A DNA stretch of 64,000 nt from Sphingobium sp. CAP-1 (GCF_009720145.1 NZ_CP046253.1:186001-250000); one strand, 5' to 3'. Shown: positions 1-8,203, counted from the stretch's first letter. Notes: generated by a model from the sequence alone, not told the origin. Translations and numbers: made by a program.

Positions 1-1
1 A

Positions 2-217
2 CGGCGGCATTGGCCGGGATTCTGGATCTGGTTCGTTCAACAGGCGCTGTTTGTCGTTCGTGGGGTTGTTTCCTTGGGGTTAGCGACTCATGCCGCAGAT
101 GATGTCATGGCCGTGATCGAGAGGGATGCCCCATTTTTGAGGGATCAGGAGGTAGCACATTCTGCGCCGTCGCTTTGGAACGGCGAATGGAGGTGCGTTG
201 CGGCGCAACTTCCCTGA
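2..217 (+). CDS. C-terminal fragment of an unrecognised protein (cut by window edge)
   Basis: An uninterrupted frame enters from the left edge and stops with TGA at 215-217, giving about 71 residues. The fragment begins with a tryptophan- and valine-rich hydrophobic stretch (residues about 4-30) that could be one membrane segment. A polar tail containing ADDVMAVIERD and ending in VAAQLP follows. I recognise no family. It has no start inside the window, and the frame could be open by chance in GC-rich DNA, so confidence is low. It lies immediately upstream, in the array-distal direction, of the tracrRNA terminator and is not part of the cas operon. Confidence 0.3.
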   Translation, partial: RRHWPGFWIWFVQQALFVVRGVVSLGLATHAADDVMAVIERDAPFLRDQEVAHSAPSLWNGEWRCVAAQLP

Positions 218-275
218 TCAGTCGTTGTGAAGAACAGGTGATGATTTTTGGCACGGTCCGGCTTGAAACAAGTAT

Positions 276-301
276 AAAAAAGGCGACGCCGGAGCGTCGC
301 C
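276..301 (-). terminator. Intrinsic terminator of the tracrRNA
   Basis: Read on the minus strand, GGCGACGC-TCCG-GCGTCGCC forms a perfect 8-bp stem with a 4-nt loop, followed at once by TTTTTT. This is a textbook Rho-independent terminator. It sits about 20 nt beyond the anti-repeat and nexus-like segment, as expected for the 3' end of a type II-C tracrRNA. Confidence 0.85.
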
Positions 302-360
302 CTTATCTGTTGCGTACTGACACTTGTTAACTGCCAGACCGCGATCTCTGAGTGGTAATA
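276..360 (-). ncRNA. tracrRNA (trans-activating CRISPR RNA)
   Basis: The anti-repeat lies at about 324-354. On the plus strand this segment contains GACCGCGATCTCTGA (337-351), identical to the core of the crRNA-sense repeat. A minus-strand transcript would therefore pair with crRNA over 18 continuous positions including wobbles, then across a small bulge to the GUUG 5' end of the repeat. After the anti-repeat the minus strand runs AACAAGTGTCAGTACGCAAC and then the terminator hairpin. The likely promoter has a -35 TTGACT (minus strand, 381-386) and a poor -10 around 358-363, so the transcript may start inside the 5' part of the anti-repeat. It is divergent from cas9. The 5' end is an inference; the anti-repeat and terminator are seen directly. 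Confidence 0.85.
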
Positions 361-484
361 CTGGGCGATTCGACAGATGTAGTCAAGCTTGTCCTTGTAT
401 CATCATTCATTTCGGTTGCGCTTTTTTCTTGACCGGAACGGGAGAGGCTGCCTCACTGGCAATGCCAAATCCGGTGGGGACGTG

Positions 485-3400
485 ATGGTTGAAAAGAAAG
501 GCCGAATTTGGCGTCTGGGCGCCGATCTTGGTGCAAACTCGCTTGGCTGGGCCGCGATCGAGCTGAGCGCGGCGGTCGATGGCAAGCCCGTCTCGATCCT
601 TGCTGCCGGTTCGCGCATTTTCAGTGATGGCCGCGATCCCAAGTCTGGCGCATCCCTCGCCGTGGACCGCCGCGATGCGCGGGCGATGCGGCGGCGGCGG
701 GACCGATTCCAGCAGCGGCAAAGGGCGCTGATCAAATATCTGATCGCCGACGGCCTGTTCCCGGCCGACGAGGCCGCGCGCAAGGCCATGGCCGCGATTG
801 ACCCCTATGCCGTGCGGGCACGGGCGCTGGATGCGCCTCTCTCGCTGCCGGAACTGGCGCGCGCGCTGTTCCACCTCAACCAGCGGCGCGGCTTCAAGTC
901 GAACCGCAAGGCCGATCGCAAGGCGGACGATGACGCTGGCAAGATCGCGCTGGGCATCGACCGGACACGCGACGCCATTCGCCAGGCGGAGGAGGGCGCC
1001 GGCGCGGAGCCGGGGAGCTGGACCTATGGAAAATGGCTGCACGAACGGCGCGCCAGTGCCGCTGACGCCAACGCCATCCCTGGCGTAAGAACCCGGTTGC
1101 GCCCCGAAAGTGGCGAAGATGCCAGGGGCGACGGCTATGATTTCTATCCTGGCCGCGCGTTGATGGAGGAAGAGTTCGACGCCATCTGGCAAGCGCAAGC
1201 ACCGCATCATCCCGATGTGCTGACGAACGCGGTACATGATCGGCTGCATGAGATCATCTTCTACCAGCGGCCGCTTAAGACACCTCGGATCGGCATGTGC
1301 ACGCTGGTTGCCGGCGACCAGCGCCTGCCCAAGGCGCATCCGCTGTTTCAGCGCCGTCGCCTGCTGGAGGAGCTGAATGCACTCATGATTGTGCGGCCGG
1401 GCGAGGTGGCGCAACGGCTGACGCGGGAAGAGCGCGACATATTGTTCCTAAAGCTCAAGGATAAAGGGAAGGTCAGCTTCGCCAGCCTGCGCAAGACTTT
1501 GAAGCTCGACCCCGAAGCCCGTTTCAACAAGGAAAGCGAGAACCGCCCCGACCTGAAAGGGGATGAAGTTGCCGCTGCGATGGGCGCGAAGGCCCGCTTT
1601 GGCAATCGCTGGGTTCATCTGTCGATCGAGGAGCAATGGGATGTCATCGCACGACTGGAAGCGGTCGAGAGCGATGCCGAGGACGCGGCTCTCCGTATTT
1701 GGCTAAGCGACACCCATGATCTGACGCCGGAACAGGCGCGCGCTGTCGTCAATGCGCCTTTGCCGCCGGGCTATGGCCGTTTCGGCGAGGATGCGACCCG
1801 AAGGCTGATCGAGGCGCTGCGCGACGGTGAAAAGGATGGGCGTGTACTGGTCTATAGCGAGGCGGTGATCGCGGCGGGTTTTGGTCATCATAGCGACCTG
1901 CGCACCGGTGAGATTTTCGAGGATAGGGAGGGGCGTCCGCAGCTTCCCTATTATGGTGTGGCGCTGGAGCGGCACATCATGCCGGGCACGGGCGATCCCT
2001 CCCACCCAGAGGAAATGCGGGTCGGGCGCCTGACCAATCCGACCGTCCATATCGGGCTGAACCAATTGCGCCGCATCGTCAACGCGCTGATCCGCGCCTA
2101 TGGCCCGCCTGCCGAAATCGCGATCGAACTGGCGCGGGAACTGAAACTGACCGACGAGGACAAGAAGCGGATCAACAAGGAAAACAACGACAACCGGTTG
2201 GCGGCCGAGCGGCGATCGGAAAAGCTGCTGGCCATCGGCAAGCCCGACACCGGCGCCAATCGTGCATTGCTGAAATTGTGGGAAGAGCTTAATCCCGACA
2301 ACGTGCTGGACCGGCGCTGCATCTATACGGGCCAGCAGATTTCGATCGATATGCTGTTTTCAGCGGCGGTCGAGGTCGATCATATCCTGCCTTTCACCGC
2401 GACCCTGGACGACAGCAACGGCAACAAGATCGTCTGCCTGCGCGAGGCCAATCGCGAAAAGCGCAAACAATCCCCTTATGAGGCATGGGGGCACAGCGAT
2501 CGCTGGGACGAAATTGCCGCCCGCGCCGCGCAACTGCCGCGCAATAAACGCTGGCGCTTCGAGCCGGACGCGATGGACAAGTTCCGGGAGGAAGGCGGCT
2601 TTCAGGCGCGCCATCTGGTCGATACCCAATATCTCGCTCGGCTGTCGCGCGAATATCTGGCGACGCTCTATCCCGACAAAGGCGAGGGGACGGGCAAAAT
2701 CTGGGTATCGCCGGGGCGGATGACCGAGATGGTGCGGCGCAAGCTGGGTCTTAACGACCTGTTGCCTGATCATAACTTCGGCGGTGGAGCGGATCAGCCC
2801 AAGAACCGGCTGGACCATCGCCATCATGCGATCGACGCGGTGGTGGTGGCCATTGTCGACAGAGCCATGCTGAACGCGATTTCCAGAGCCTCCGGTCAGG
2901 ACGGTGTGGACGGACGCGAGCGGATCGAGATCCCACCACCTTGGGATGGGTTTCGCAACGACCTGCGCGCGGCTGTAAACGCCATCACCGTCAGCCATCG
3001 CGCCGACCATGGCACCGCATCCAAGGCGGGACTGGCCAAGGGTGCCGACGCGACCGCTGGCCGCCTGCACAATGATACGGCCTATGGCCTGACCGGTGAG
3101 ACCGACGCCAAGGGCAACAGCATCGTCGTGCGGCGTGTGCCATTGTCGAGCTTCAGGAAGCTCGCCGATCTGGATCGCATTCGGGACCGCGACCTGAAGG
3201 CCGCGCTCTACCAGCATCTTGACGGGCTGGAGGGCAAGGCCTTCGAAAAGGCGGTGGCGAATTTCCCCAATCTGGGCTGGCATAATTTTGGTGGGGTGCG
3301 CCGCGTGCGCGTGACCGAACCGCTGACGGTTATCCCGATACGGGATCGGAATGGCCTGATCTACAAAGGCTATAAAGGCGATTCCAATTATCGCTACGAT

Positions 3401-3841
3401 GTGTGGGAATTGCCGGGGGGTAAGTGGGTGACGAACTGGAAAAATGAGGACGGTAACGCCTTATCCAGCGTAATATCGACATTTGATGCACATCAATCAG
3501 TCGATTTACCCCGCCCGCATCCCGCCGCTCGAAAGATTCTGAGCCTGCATCAAAACGATCTTTTGGCGATTGAACATACAGGAGAAGATCGGAAGCTCAT
3601 GCGCGTGGTGAAGTTTGGTCAAAACGGACAGATTACACTGGCAGAGCATCAACAGGCAGGCGACCTGAAAAGGCGCGATGCGGCTCTCAACGATGAGGAT
3701 CCGTTCAAATATTTCGCGCCAACTGCTGGCGGCCTGAAAAAAGTAAAAGCTCGACAAGTCCGTATCGATGAGATCGGTCGCGTACTCGATCCCGGCTTCC
3801 CGGCCCGCACGGCTCGTCGCAAGACGCGTAAACGGGCCTGA
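485..3841 (+). CDS. cas9: Type II-C CRISPR-associated endonuclease Cas9
   Basis: RNA-guided DNA nuclease of about 1118 aa, a size typical of type II-C. RuvC-I is GADLGANSLGWA with D14. An arginine-rich bridge helix (DRRDARAMRRRRDRF) follows at about residues 60-90. RuvC-II is IAIELAREL with E548. The HNH domain has VDHILP with D632/H633 and N656 in EANREK. RuvC-III is HRHHAIDAVVVA with H781 and D784. All catalytic residues of both nuclease lobes are present, so the enzyme looks active. The C-terminal 250 or so residues are the PAM-interacting region. I chose the ATG at 485, behind GGTGGGGA, because the protein then begins MVEKKGRIWRLGADLG; an upstream TTG at 389 would add 32 residues of no resemblance. 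It leads the cas9-cas1-cas2 operon; no csn2 or cas4 is present. Confidence 0.95.
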   Translation: MVEKKGRIWRLGADLGANSLGWAAIELSAAVDGKPVSILAAGSRIFSDGRDPKSGASLAVDRRDARAMRRRRDRFQQRQRALIKYLIADGLFPADEAARKAMAAIDPYAVRARALDAPLSLPELARALFHLNQRRGFKSNRKADRKADDDAGKIALGIDRTRDAIRQAEEGAGAEPGSWTYGKWLHERRASAADANAIPGVRTRLRPESGEDARGDGYDFYPGRALMEEEFDAIWQAQAPHHPDVLTNAVHDRLHEIIFYQRPLKTPRIGMCTLVAGDQRLPKAHPLFQRRRLLEELNALMIVRPGEVAQRLTREERDILFLKLKDKGKVSFASLRKTLKLDPEARFNKESENRPDLKGDEVAAAMGAKARFGNRWVHLSIEEQWDVIARLEAVESDAEDAALRIWLSDTHDLTPEQARAVVNAPLPPGYGRFGEDATRRLIEALRDGEKDGRVLVYSEAVIAAGFGHHSDLRTGEIFEDREGRPQLPYYGVALERHIMPGTGDPSHPEEMRVGRLTNPTVHIGLNQLRRIVNALIRAYGPPAEIAIELARELKLTDEDKKRINKENNDNRLAAERRSEKLLAIGKPDTGANRALLKLWEELNPDNVLDRRCIYTGQQISIDMLFSAAVEVDHILPFTATLDDSNGNKIVCLREANREKRKQSPYEAWGHSDRWDEIAARAAQLPRNKRWRFEPDAMDKFREEGGFQARHLVDTQYLARLSREYLATLYPDKGEGTGKIWVSPGRMTEMVRRKLGLNDLLPDHNFGGGADQPKNRLDHRHHAIDAVVVAIVDRAMLNAISRASGQDGVDGRERIEIPPPWDGFRNDLRAAVNAITVSHRADHGTASKAGLAKGADATAGRLHNDTAYGLTGETDAKGNSIVVRRVPLSSFRKLADLDRIRDRDLKAALYQHLDGLEGKAFEKAVANFPNLGWHNFGGVRRVRVTEPLTVIPIRDRNGLIYKGYKGDSNYRYDVWELPGGKWVTNWKNEDGNALSSVISTFDAHQSVDLPRPHPAARKILSLHQNDLLAIEHTGEDRKLMRVVKFGQNGQITLAEHQQAGDLKRRDAALNDEDPFKYFAPTAGGLKKVKARQVRIDEIGRVLDPGFPARTARRKTRKRA

Positions 3842-3862
3842 GGTGCAGGCAGAGACAGGCCG

Positions 3863-4785
3863 ATGGACCGGATCGTCGATATTGCCACGGATGGCCGCCA
3901 TCTGTCCGCCTATCGCGGCTTCCTCATCGTGTCGGAGGATCGCGCCGAAGTGGGCCGCGTGCCGCTCGACGATGTCGCGGCTGTCATCGTCCATGCCCAT
4001 GGCGTCACCTGGTCCACCAATCTGATCGTCGCACTGGCGCAGCGCGGCGCGGTGATGCTGCTGTGCGGCAGCAACCATGCCCCAGTCGCCGTGTGCCTGC
4101 CACTGGACGGGCATCATGCCCAGAACAGCCGGATGCGCGCGCAATGGGAAGCGGGTAAACCCCTGTCCAAGCAATTGTGGCGCCGGATCGTTATCGCCAA
4201 GATCCGCTGGCAGGCGGCGGTGCTGGACGCCCACGGCATTTCCGCCTCCGCCTTCGACCTGCTCGCCCGGCGCGTAGGATCGGGCGACCCGGACAATGTC
4301 GAGGCGCAGGCGGCACGGCGTTACTGGCCGCTGCTGATGGGGGAGGGTTTTCGGCGCGATCGCAATGCGGATGATATCAATGCCCTACTCAACTATGGCT
4401 ATACTGTGCTGCGATCACTGTGCGCGCGCGCCGTGGTCGCATCTGGCCTGCACCCGTCGATCGGCGTGCATCATGCCAACCGGACCAATGCCTTCGCCCT
4501 GGCTGACGATCTGATCGAACCGTTTCGACCGCTGGTCGATGCGCTCGCCTTGCGCCTGGTCGCGCACGGGATCGATAGCGTCACGCCTGAAGCCAAGCGC
4601 GCCTTTGCCGGACTGATCGCACTCGATCTGCCTGGGGTGGACGGTAGACCACCGTGGCGGGCGCTGCGAACCGGGCCGCCCAGAGCCTGGCGCGCGCCTT
4701 CCAGAGTGGGCAGGCGGCCGACATCCTTCTTCCCACACCCCCGTCCGCGCTCGAACTGGCCGGACTTGATGCGCTGCTCTCATGA
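3863..4785 (+). pseudogene. cas1: CRISPR adaptation integrase Cas1, frameshifted near the 3' end
   Basis: Cas1 integrates new spacers together with Cas2. The frame from ATG 3863 carries the type II Cas1 core, with metal ligands E147 (NVEAQAARRYW), H203/H204 (SIGVHHANR) and D216 (ADDLIEPFRP). After LDLPGVDGR the frame turns into arginine/proline-rich nonsense and runs to 4888. Reading one frame over from ACC at 4648 gives TTVAGAANRAAQSLARAFQ..., the normal Cas1 C-terminus, ending in TGA at 4783-4785. That stop overlaps the cas2 ATG by four bases (ATGA). One base is therefore missing at about 4646-4651. With it restored the protein would be 307 aa, normal for the family. The catalytic centre is intact but the last 45 or so residues are replaced, so activity is doubtful. 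Confidence 0.9.
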
Positions 4786-5120
4786 GTGCGAGCCAGTTGA
4801 GCGGATATCGGCTGATGTGGATTTTCGTGATGTTCGACCTGCCCGTGACTACAAAAGAACAGGCGCGCGCAGCAACAAAATTTCGTGAATTTCTGTTGGA
4901 TGAAGGCTTTGAGAAAAGCCAGTTTTCGGTCTATGCTCGCTTCTGCAACGGTAAGGAACAGTTCGAAACCTACATGCGGCGGGTCGAGTCGCACCTGCCG
5001 GATCATGGTGATGTACACATTCTCAGCTTCACGGACCGCCAATATGAAAATATCGTGCGATTTTCAGGGCAACGTTGGCGGCGGCAGCGCAAAAACCCGG
5101 ATCAATTGGCGCTCTTCTGA
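4782..5120 (+). CDS. cas2: CRISPR adaptation protein Cas2
   Basis: Small ferredoxin-fold partner of Cas1 in spacer integration, 112 aa. The first beta strand reads LMWIFVMFDLPVTTKEQARAA, including the conserved Asp of FDLP, and FLLDEGFEKSQFSVYARFC is the typical second part of a type II Cas2. The start overlaps the stop of the repaired cas1 frame (ATGA), which implies translational coupling in the original operon. With cas1 now read in the wrong frame, ribosomes arriving from cas1 would pass this start and terminate at 4888, inside cas2, so coupling is probably disturbed. Confidence 0.93.
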   Translation: MSASQLSGYRLMWIFVMFDLPVTTKEQARAATKFREFLLDEGFEKSQFSVYARFCNGKEQFETYMRRVESHLPDHGDVHILSFTDRQYENIVRFSGQRWRRQRKNPDQLALF

Positions 5121-5142
5121 TGATTCGAATGATTTTCGCAGC

Positions 5143-5195
5143 GATAGATCAATCAATATTACATTGTTTTTCAAAGTAATATCAATTGATCTATC
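5143..5195. repeat. Large AT-rich inverted repeat between cas2 and the CRISPR array
   Basis: GATAGATCAAT-CA-ATATTAC (5143-5162) is matched by GTAATAT-CA-ATTGATCTATC (5176-5195). That gives 18 paired positions around a CA/CA internal loop and a 13-nt apical loop. The right arm runs into the first three bases (ATC) of repeat 1. It sits exactly where the rightward cas operon and the leftward array transcript would converge, so a bidirectional terminator is one reading. A protein or integration recognition element at the array boundary is another. The stem is seen; its role is an inference. Confidence 0.75.
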
Positions 5196-6283
5196 ATAGC
5201 GGTTCAGAGATCGCGGTCCAGCGGCAACTTCGGCGCTGGGCGAACGACCGGAAGAAATATCATAGCGGTTCAGAGATCGCGGTCCAGCGGCAACCTTTAC
5301 CGGTTTCGAACGCCAGCGGGATCGATCATAGCGGTTCAGAGATCGCGGTCCAGCGGCAACCTTTACCGGTTTCGAACGCCAGCGGGATCGATCATAGCGG
5401 TTCAGAGATCGCGGTCCAGCGGCAACACAATCGCGGCCGGCGTGCTCAGCGCGGGCATCATAGCGGTTCAGAGATCGCGGTCCAGCGGCAACTCGATCGT
5501 TGCTTGAGCGATGGCCGCTGCCATCATAGCGGTTCAGAGATCGCGGTCCAGCGGCAACTGCATAGAATTGAGCATAGGCAAAGCGGCGATCATAGCGGTT
5601 CAGAGATCGCGGTCCAGCGGCAACTATGCGAACTATCGTCAGTTCCTTTCGACGATCATAGCGGTTCAGAGATCGCGGTCCAGCGGCAACCCCTACAGCT
5701 ATGAGGATGATGTCGCCGAGATCATAGCGGTTCAGAGATCGCGGTCCAGCGGCAACAAAGTGAGGCGGTGAAAACGGTCGCCCATGATCATAGCGGTTCA
5801 GAGATCGCGGTCCAGCGGCAACTTGAAGTCGCGCTTGGCGCTGCCATGGCCGATCATAGCGGTTCAGAGATCGCGGTCCAGCGGCAACGGATGAATTGAT
5901 CGTTGCCGTTCGTCACGAATCATAGCGGTTCAGAGATCGCGGTCCAGCGGCAACACGCCGAAGCCCAACGGATTGCCGAGGAGAATCATAGCGGTTCAGA
6001 GATCGCGGTCCAGCGGCAACCGATGGAGATCATTGGCGATCAGCCGGTCGATCATAGCGGTTCAGAGATCGCGGTCCAGCGGCAACAAGGCGACGACGAC
6101 CCCGACGACCGGGGAAATCATAGCGGTTCAGAGATCGCGGTCCAGCGGCAACGCCTTCAATGCCTGCCTCACTCAAGGGCGATCATAGCGGTTCAGAGAT
6201 CGCGGTCCAGCGGCAACTCGGTCGCCTCCATCTACGGGGCGCAGTCGATCATAGCGGTTCAGAGATCGCGGTCCAGCGGCAAC
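5193..6283 (-). CRISPR. CRISPR array, type II-C, 17 repeats and 16 spacers
   Basis: Seventeen 36-bp repeats begin at 5193 and recur every 66 bp to 6117, then at 6182 and 6248. All spacers are 30 nt except spacer 15 (6153-6181), which is 29 nt. Every repeat looks identical, with no degenerate terminal copy. In crRNA sense (minus strand) the repeat starts GTTGCCGCTGGACCGCGATC and ends GAACCGCTATGAT, matching the tracrRNA anti-repeat and the usual GTTG...AT form of type II-C. Transcription should therefore run right to left, against the cas genes. Spacers 2 (5295-5324) and 3 (5361-5390) are identical. The terminal TATGAT of each repeat resembles a -10 box. Confidence 0.97.
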
Positions 6284-6600
6284 ATTGATGAACACAGCGG
6301 TTATCGTTCGATCAAGGATTACTTAACAGGCCGTGACACCACCAGCCATAGCAGGGGCCAGTATGTTGATCTGGCCGACCGCCCGATCAACAGCAATATC
6401 GTGAAAGGCTATTTCCCGATCTTCAAGCTGCACTATCACCAAAAATATGCGTTCGGCATGGACGAGCGTTACGACTTCCAGCGGACGGGCGCTGGCGCTA
6501 TATCCGCAACTACATGCCGCATCGGCCCTGGGGCCAGCATCAGCCATTTGAATGGCTGGCCAAGGGCTGTCAGGCTTGGGAGGCGGCGCGTCCACTCATT
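6284..6600 (+). pseudogene. Remnant of a sulfatase C-terminal region
   Basis: Two frames together spell a sulfatase-like C-terminus. The frame continuing out of the array reads NSNIVKGYFPIFKLHY, then YAFGMDERYDF (to about 6482). One frame over, from about 6490, it reads RWRYIRNYMPHRPWGQHQPF and then EWLAKGCQAWEAA. Arylsulfatase-type proteins have MDERYDLVR-(V/T)-DGRWRYIRNYMPH at this point, so one base appears lost at about 6490 and some residues are missing. There is no start, no catalytic CxPxR/SxPxR core and no intact end; only a scrap survives, ending before the EthD gene. The family assignment is from memory of conserved blocks. Confidence 0.6.
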
Positions 6601-6655
6601 CGCCTGCTCTGCGCCGCCGCTTCTGCAATCATTTCGGCATTGTGGTCGTCGTTTT

Positions 6656-7378
6656 CTACGCCTTGTCGAGATAGCGGAAATCGAACTGCGATGTGGGAAT
6701 GATGTCGATGCGTGCGAAATCGATAAAGGCCGTACAACTGTCCATCATCGCTTTCTGATTGGCGGCAAGCTTGTTCGCATCGCCGACCGCGTCAAAGAAC
6801 GCGCTCTGGTCCGTCATTGCCTCGACCGCAAAGCATTCCTCCACAAAGGCGTCATAGGCGGTGGCATCGTCCGTCAGCGGCTTGACGATGAGATTTTGGA
6901 CATATTCGACATTGGCCTGCGTTTCGATGGCTACATGTGTGTGATGAGAATGCCAGTGGCTGATCGCGGCCTCACGCGGCATGTCGGCACGAAAACTGAT
7001 AAAACTCGCCTGGGCCCACCCAGTGCTACGTCCGGGTTGAGCCGGTTCGGAACCGGCCTTGGGGGCGATGATCGTTGACTCGCATACCAACCATGCGGCG
7101 AAGCGTGCGCTATGAGAAGCCAGCGCCGCGTCCACTGCTCCCCGGAAGCGTCGGTTGCTCGAAGGCATCCAGAACTGAGCTACCGCCGTCTGCTGCGGCG
7201 CCTGCCAACGCTGGGTGAGGGGGTCCGCCGGCATCACCTCTGCATCGCGCACATTGAGCCGGATATGCTGTGCGCCCCCTGCTCGCAGCGCTTGCGGCAG
7301 GCTGGCGAGAATGCGCGCGGCGTAGGCTTCGCGACTTTCGCCTTCAGGCGCCCACAGGGCGACAATGATCTTTTCCAT
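6656..7378 (-). CDS. EthD-like tandem dimeric alpha-beta barrel protein
   Basis: 240 aa, built as two ferredoxin-like halves. The N-terminal half begins MEKIIVALWAPEGESREAYA. The C-terminal half contains the EthD-type stretch HWHSHHTHVAIETQANVEYV followed by FVEECFAVEAM. EthD proteins accompany oxidative degradation operons and are thought to bind or process reactive intermediates; no specific reaction can be assigned. It is the last gene of a two-gene minus-strand unit behind the SDR at 7394-8155, 15 bp apart, and stops next to the sulfatase remnant, so it is the boundary gene of the catabolic region. Confidence 0.75.
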   Translation of the reverse strand: MEKIIVALWAPEGESREAYAARILASLPQALRAGGAQHIRLNVRDAEVMPADPLTQRWQAPQQTAVAQFWMPSSNRRFRGAVDAALASHSARFAAWLVCESTIIAPKAGSEPAQPGRSTGWAQASFISFRADMPREAAISHWHSHHTHVAIETQANVEYVQNLIVKPLTDDATAYDAFVEECFAVEAMTDQSAFFDAVGDANKLAANQKAMMDSCTAFIDFARIDIIPTSQFDFRYLDKA

Positions 7379-7393
7379 TCTCTATCGCTCCAT

Positions 7394-8155
7394 TCAGTCG
7401 AAATTGGCCTGTCCGCCATCGAGTGGAATGGTCGTGCCGGTCAGATAGCCAAGGTCCGACCCGCACAGGGCGACGATGGCGCGGCCTATATCGTCCTCCA
7501 ATCGTCCGACGCGACCCAGCGGGATGGTACGGAAAAAGGCTTCCGCTTCCTCCGGGTTGTTTTCGATCCACCATTTGAGGCCCGGCGATTCGGCATGGGG
7601 GGCGATGGTGAGGACGCGAATATTGTCCCGCCCCCATTCGGATGCTGCGGCGCGGGTGAGGGCGCGGGTTGCCTGTTTGATCGCGCCGTAGCAGCCATAG
7701 CCTGCCATGTCCCAGCGGATGCCGGCGGAGGAGGCGAAGTTGAAAATAGTGCCGCCGCCGCGCTTCGCCATCAGCGGGTGAACCAGTTTCATCAGCCGGA
7801 AGGAGGCGAGCGGTCCCGACTCGAAACCGGCGGTGAAGGCTTCGTCCGTGACATCGTCGATCAGGCCGAGCGGCACTTCCTGTGCATTGTTGACCAATAT
7901 GTCGATGCCGCCAAGCGTGCGCGCGGCTGTATCGACCGCCCTGGCAAGATCGTCCGCCGCTTTCACATTGCAGCCAACCGGAATGGCACGCACGCCCCGT
8001 TCTTTGGCCAGGCGGGCGGTTTCCTCGACCTTTTCGACGGTGCGGCCGGCGAGCAGCAGGTCGACCCCCTCGCGCGCCATGGCGAGGGCGATGCCCTGCC
8101 CGATCCCTTGCCCCGCGCCGGTGATCAGGGCTACCTTGCCGTTCAAAGCGGACAT
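7394..8155 (-). CDS. SDR family oxidoreductase
   Basis: Classical short-chain dehydrogenase of 253 aa. The NAD(P) motif TGAGQGIG is at residues 13-20, NNAQ at 89-92, the active-site Ser at 142-143 in NFASSAG, and the Tyr/Lys pair Y156/K160 in YGAIK. The C-terminus PLDGGQANFD is typical. The ATG follows AAAGGAGAGCTG. It is transcribed with the downstream EthD gene and divergently from the KstD-like flavoprotein, sharing an intergenic region with a TGCGTA-type site (8198-8203). A ketone or alcohol oxidoreductase role is certain in general; the substrate is unknown. Confidence 0.85.
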   Translation of the reverse strand: MSALNGKVALITGAGQGIGQGIALAMAREGVDLLLAGRTVEKVEETARLAKERGVRAIPVGCNVKAADDLARAVDTAARTLGGIDILVNNAQEVPLGLIDDVTDEAFTAGFESGPLASFRLMKLVHPLMAKRGGGTIFNFASSAGIRWDMAGYGCYGAIKQATRALTRAAASEWGRDNIRVLTIAPHAESPGLKWWIENNPEEAEAFFRTIPLGRVGRLEDDIGRAIVALCGSDLGYLTGTTIPLDGGQANFD

Positions 8156-8175
8156 CAGCTCTCCTTTATATTCAT

Positions 8176-8203
8176 CGTAGAATAATTGCCTTCATACTAC
8201 GCA
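8176..8203. promoter_or_regulatory. Candidate operator, inverted CGTAG/CTACG pair
   Basis: In the divergent promoter between the SDR (minus) and the KstD-like gene (plus), CGTAG (8176-8180) faces CTACGCA (8197-8203). The right half, read as TGCGTAGTA on the minus strand, matches the motif found at most divergent promoters of this window. No promoter hexamers are clear. The regulatory role is inferred. Confidence 0.4.

Noticed and set aside
1..240. Insertion-sequence end or transposase at the left edge
   Set aside because: No terminal inverted repeat, target duplication or transposase motif could be recognised; only an anonymous open frame is present.
4645..4660. Programmed -1 frameshift as the explanation for cas1
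   Set aside because: A TAG in the target frame at 4645-4647 means slippage must occur after it, and no X-XXY-YYZ slippery heptamer lies between there and the divergence point. A missing base in the AGA-CCA-CCG stretch is simpler.
5186..7078. Long open frames across the CRISPR array with repeated HSGSEIAVQRQ or IIAVQRSRSSGN peptides
   Set aside because: The 66-bp period is a multiple of three, so the repeats stay open in frame and imitate a repeat protein. The sequence is a CRISPR array; there is no ribosome-binding site or known fold.
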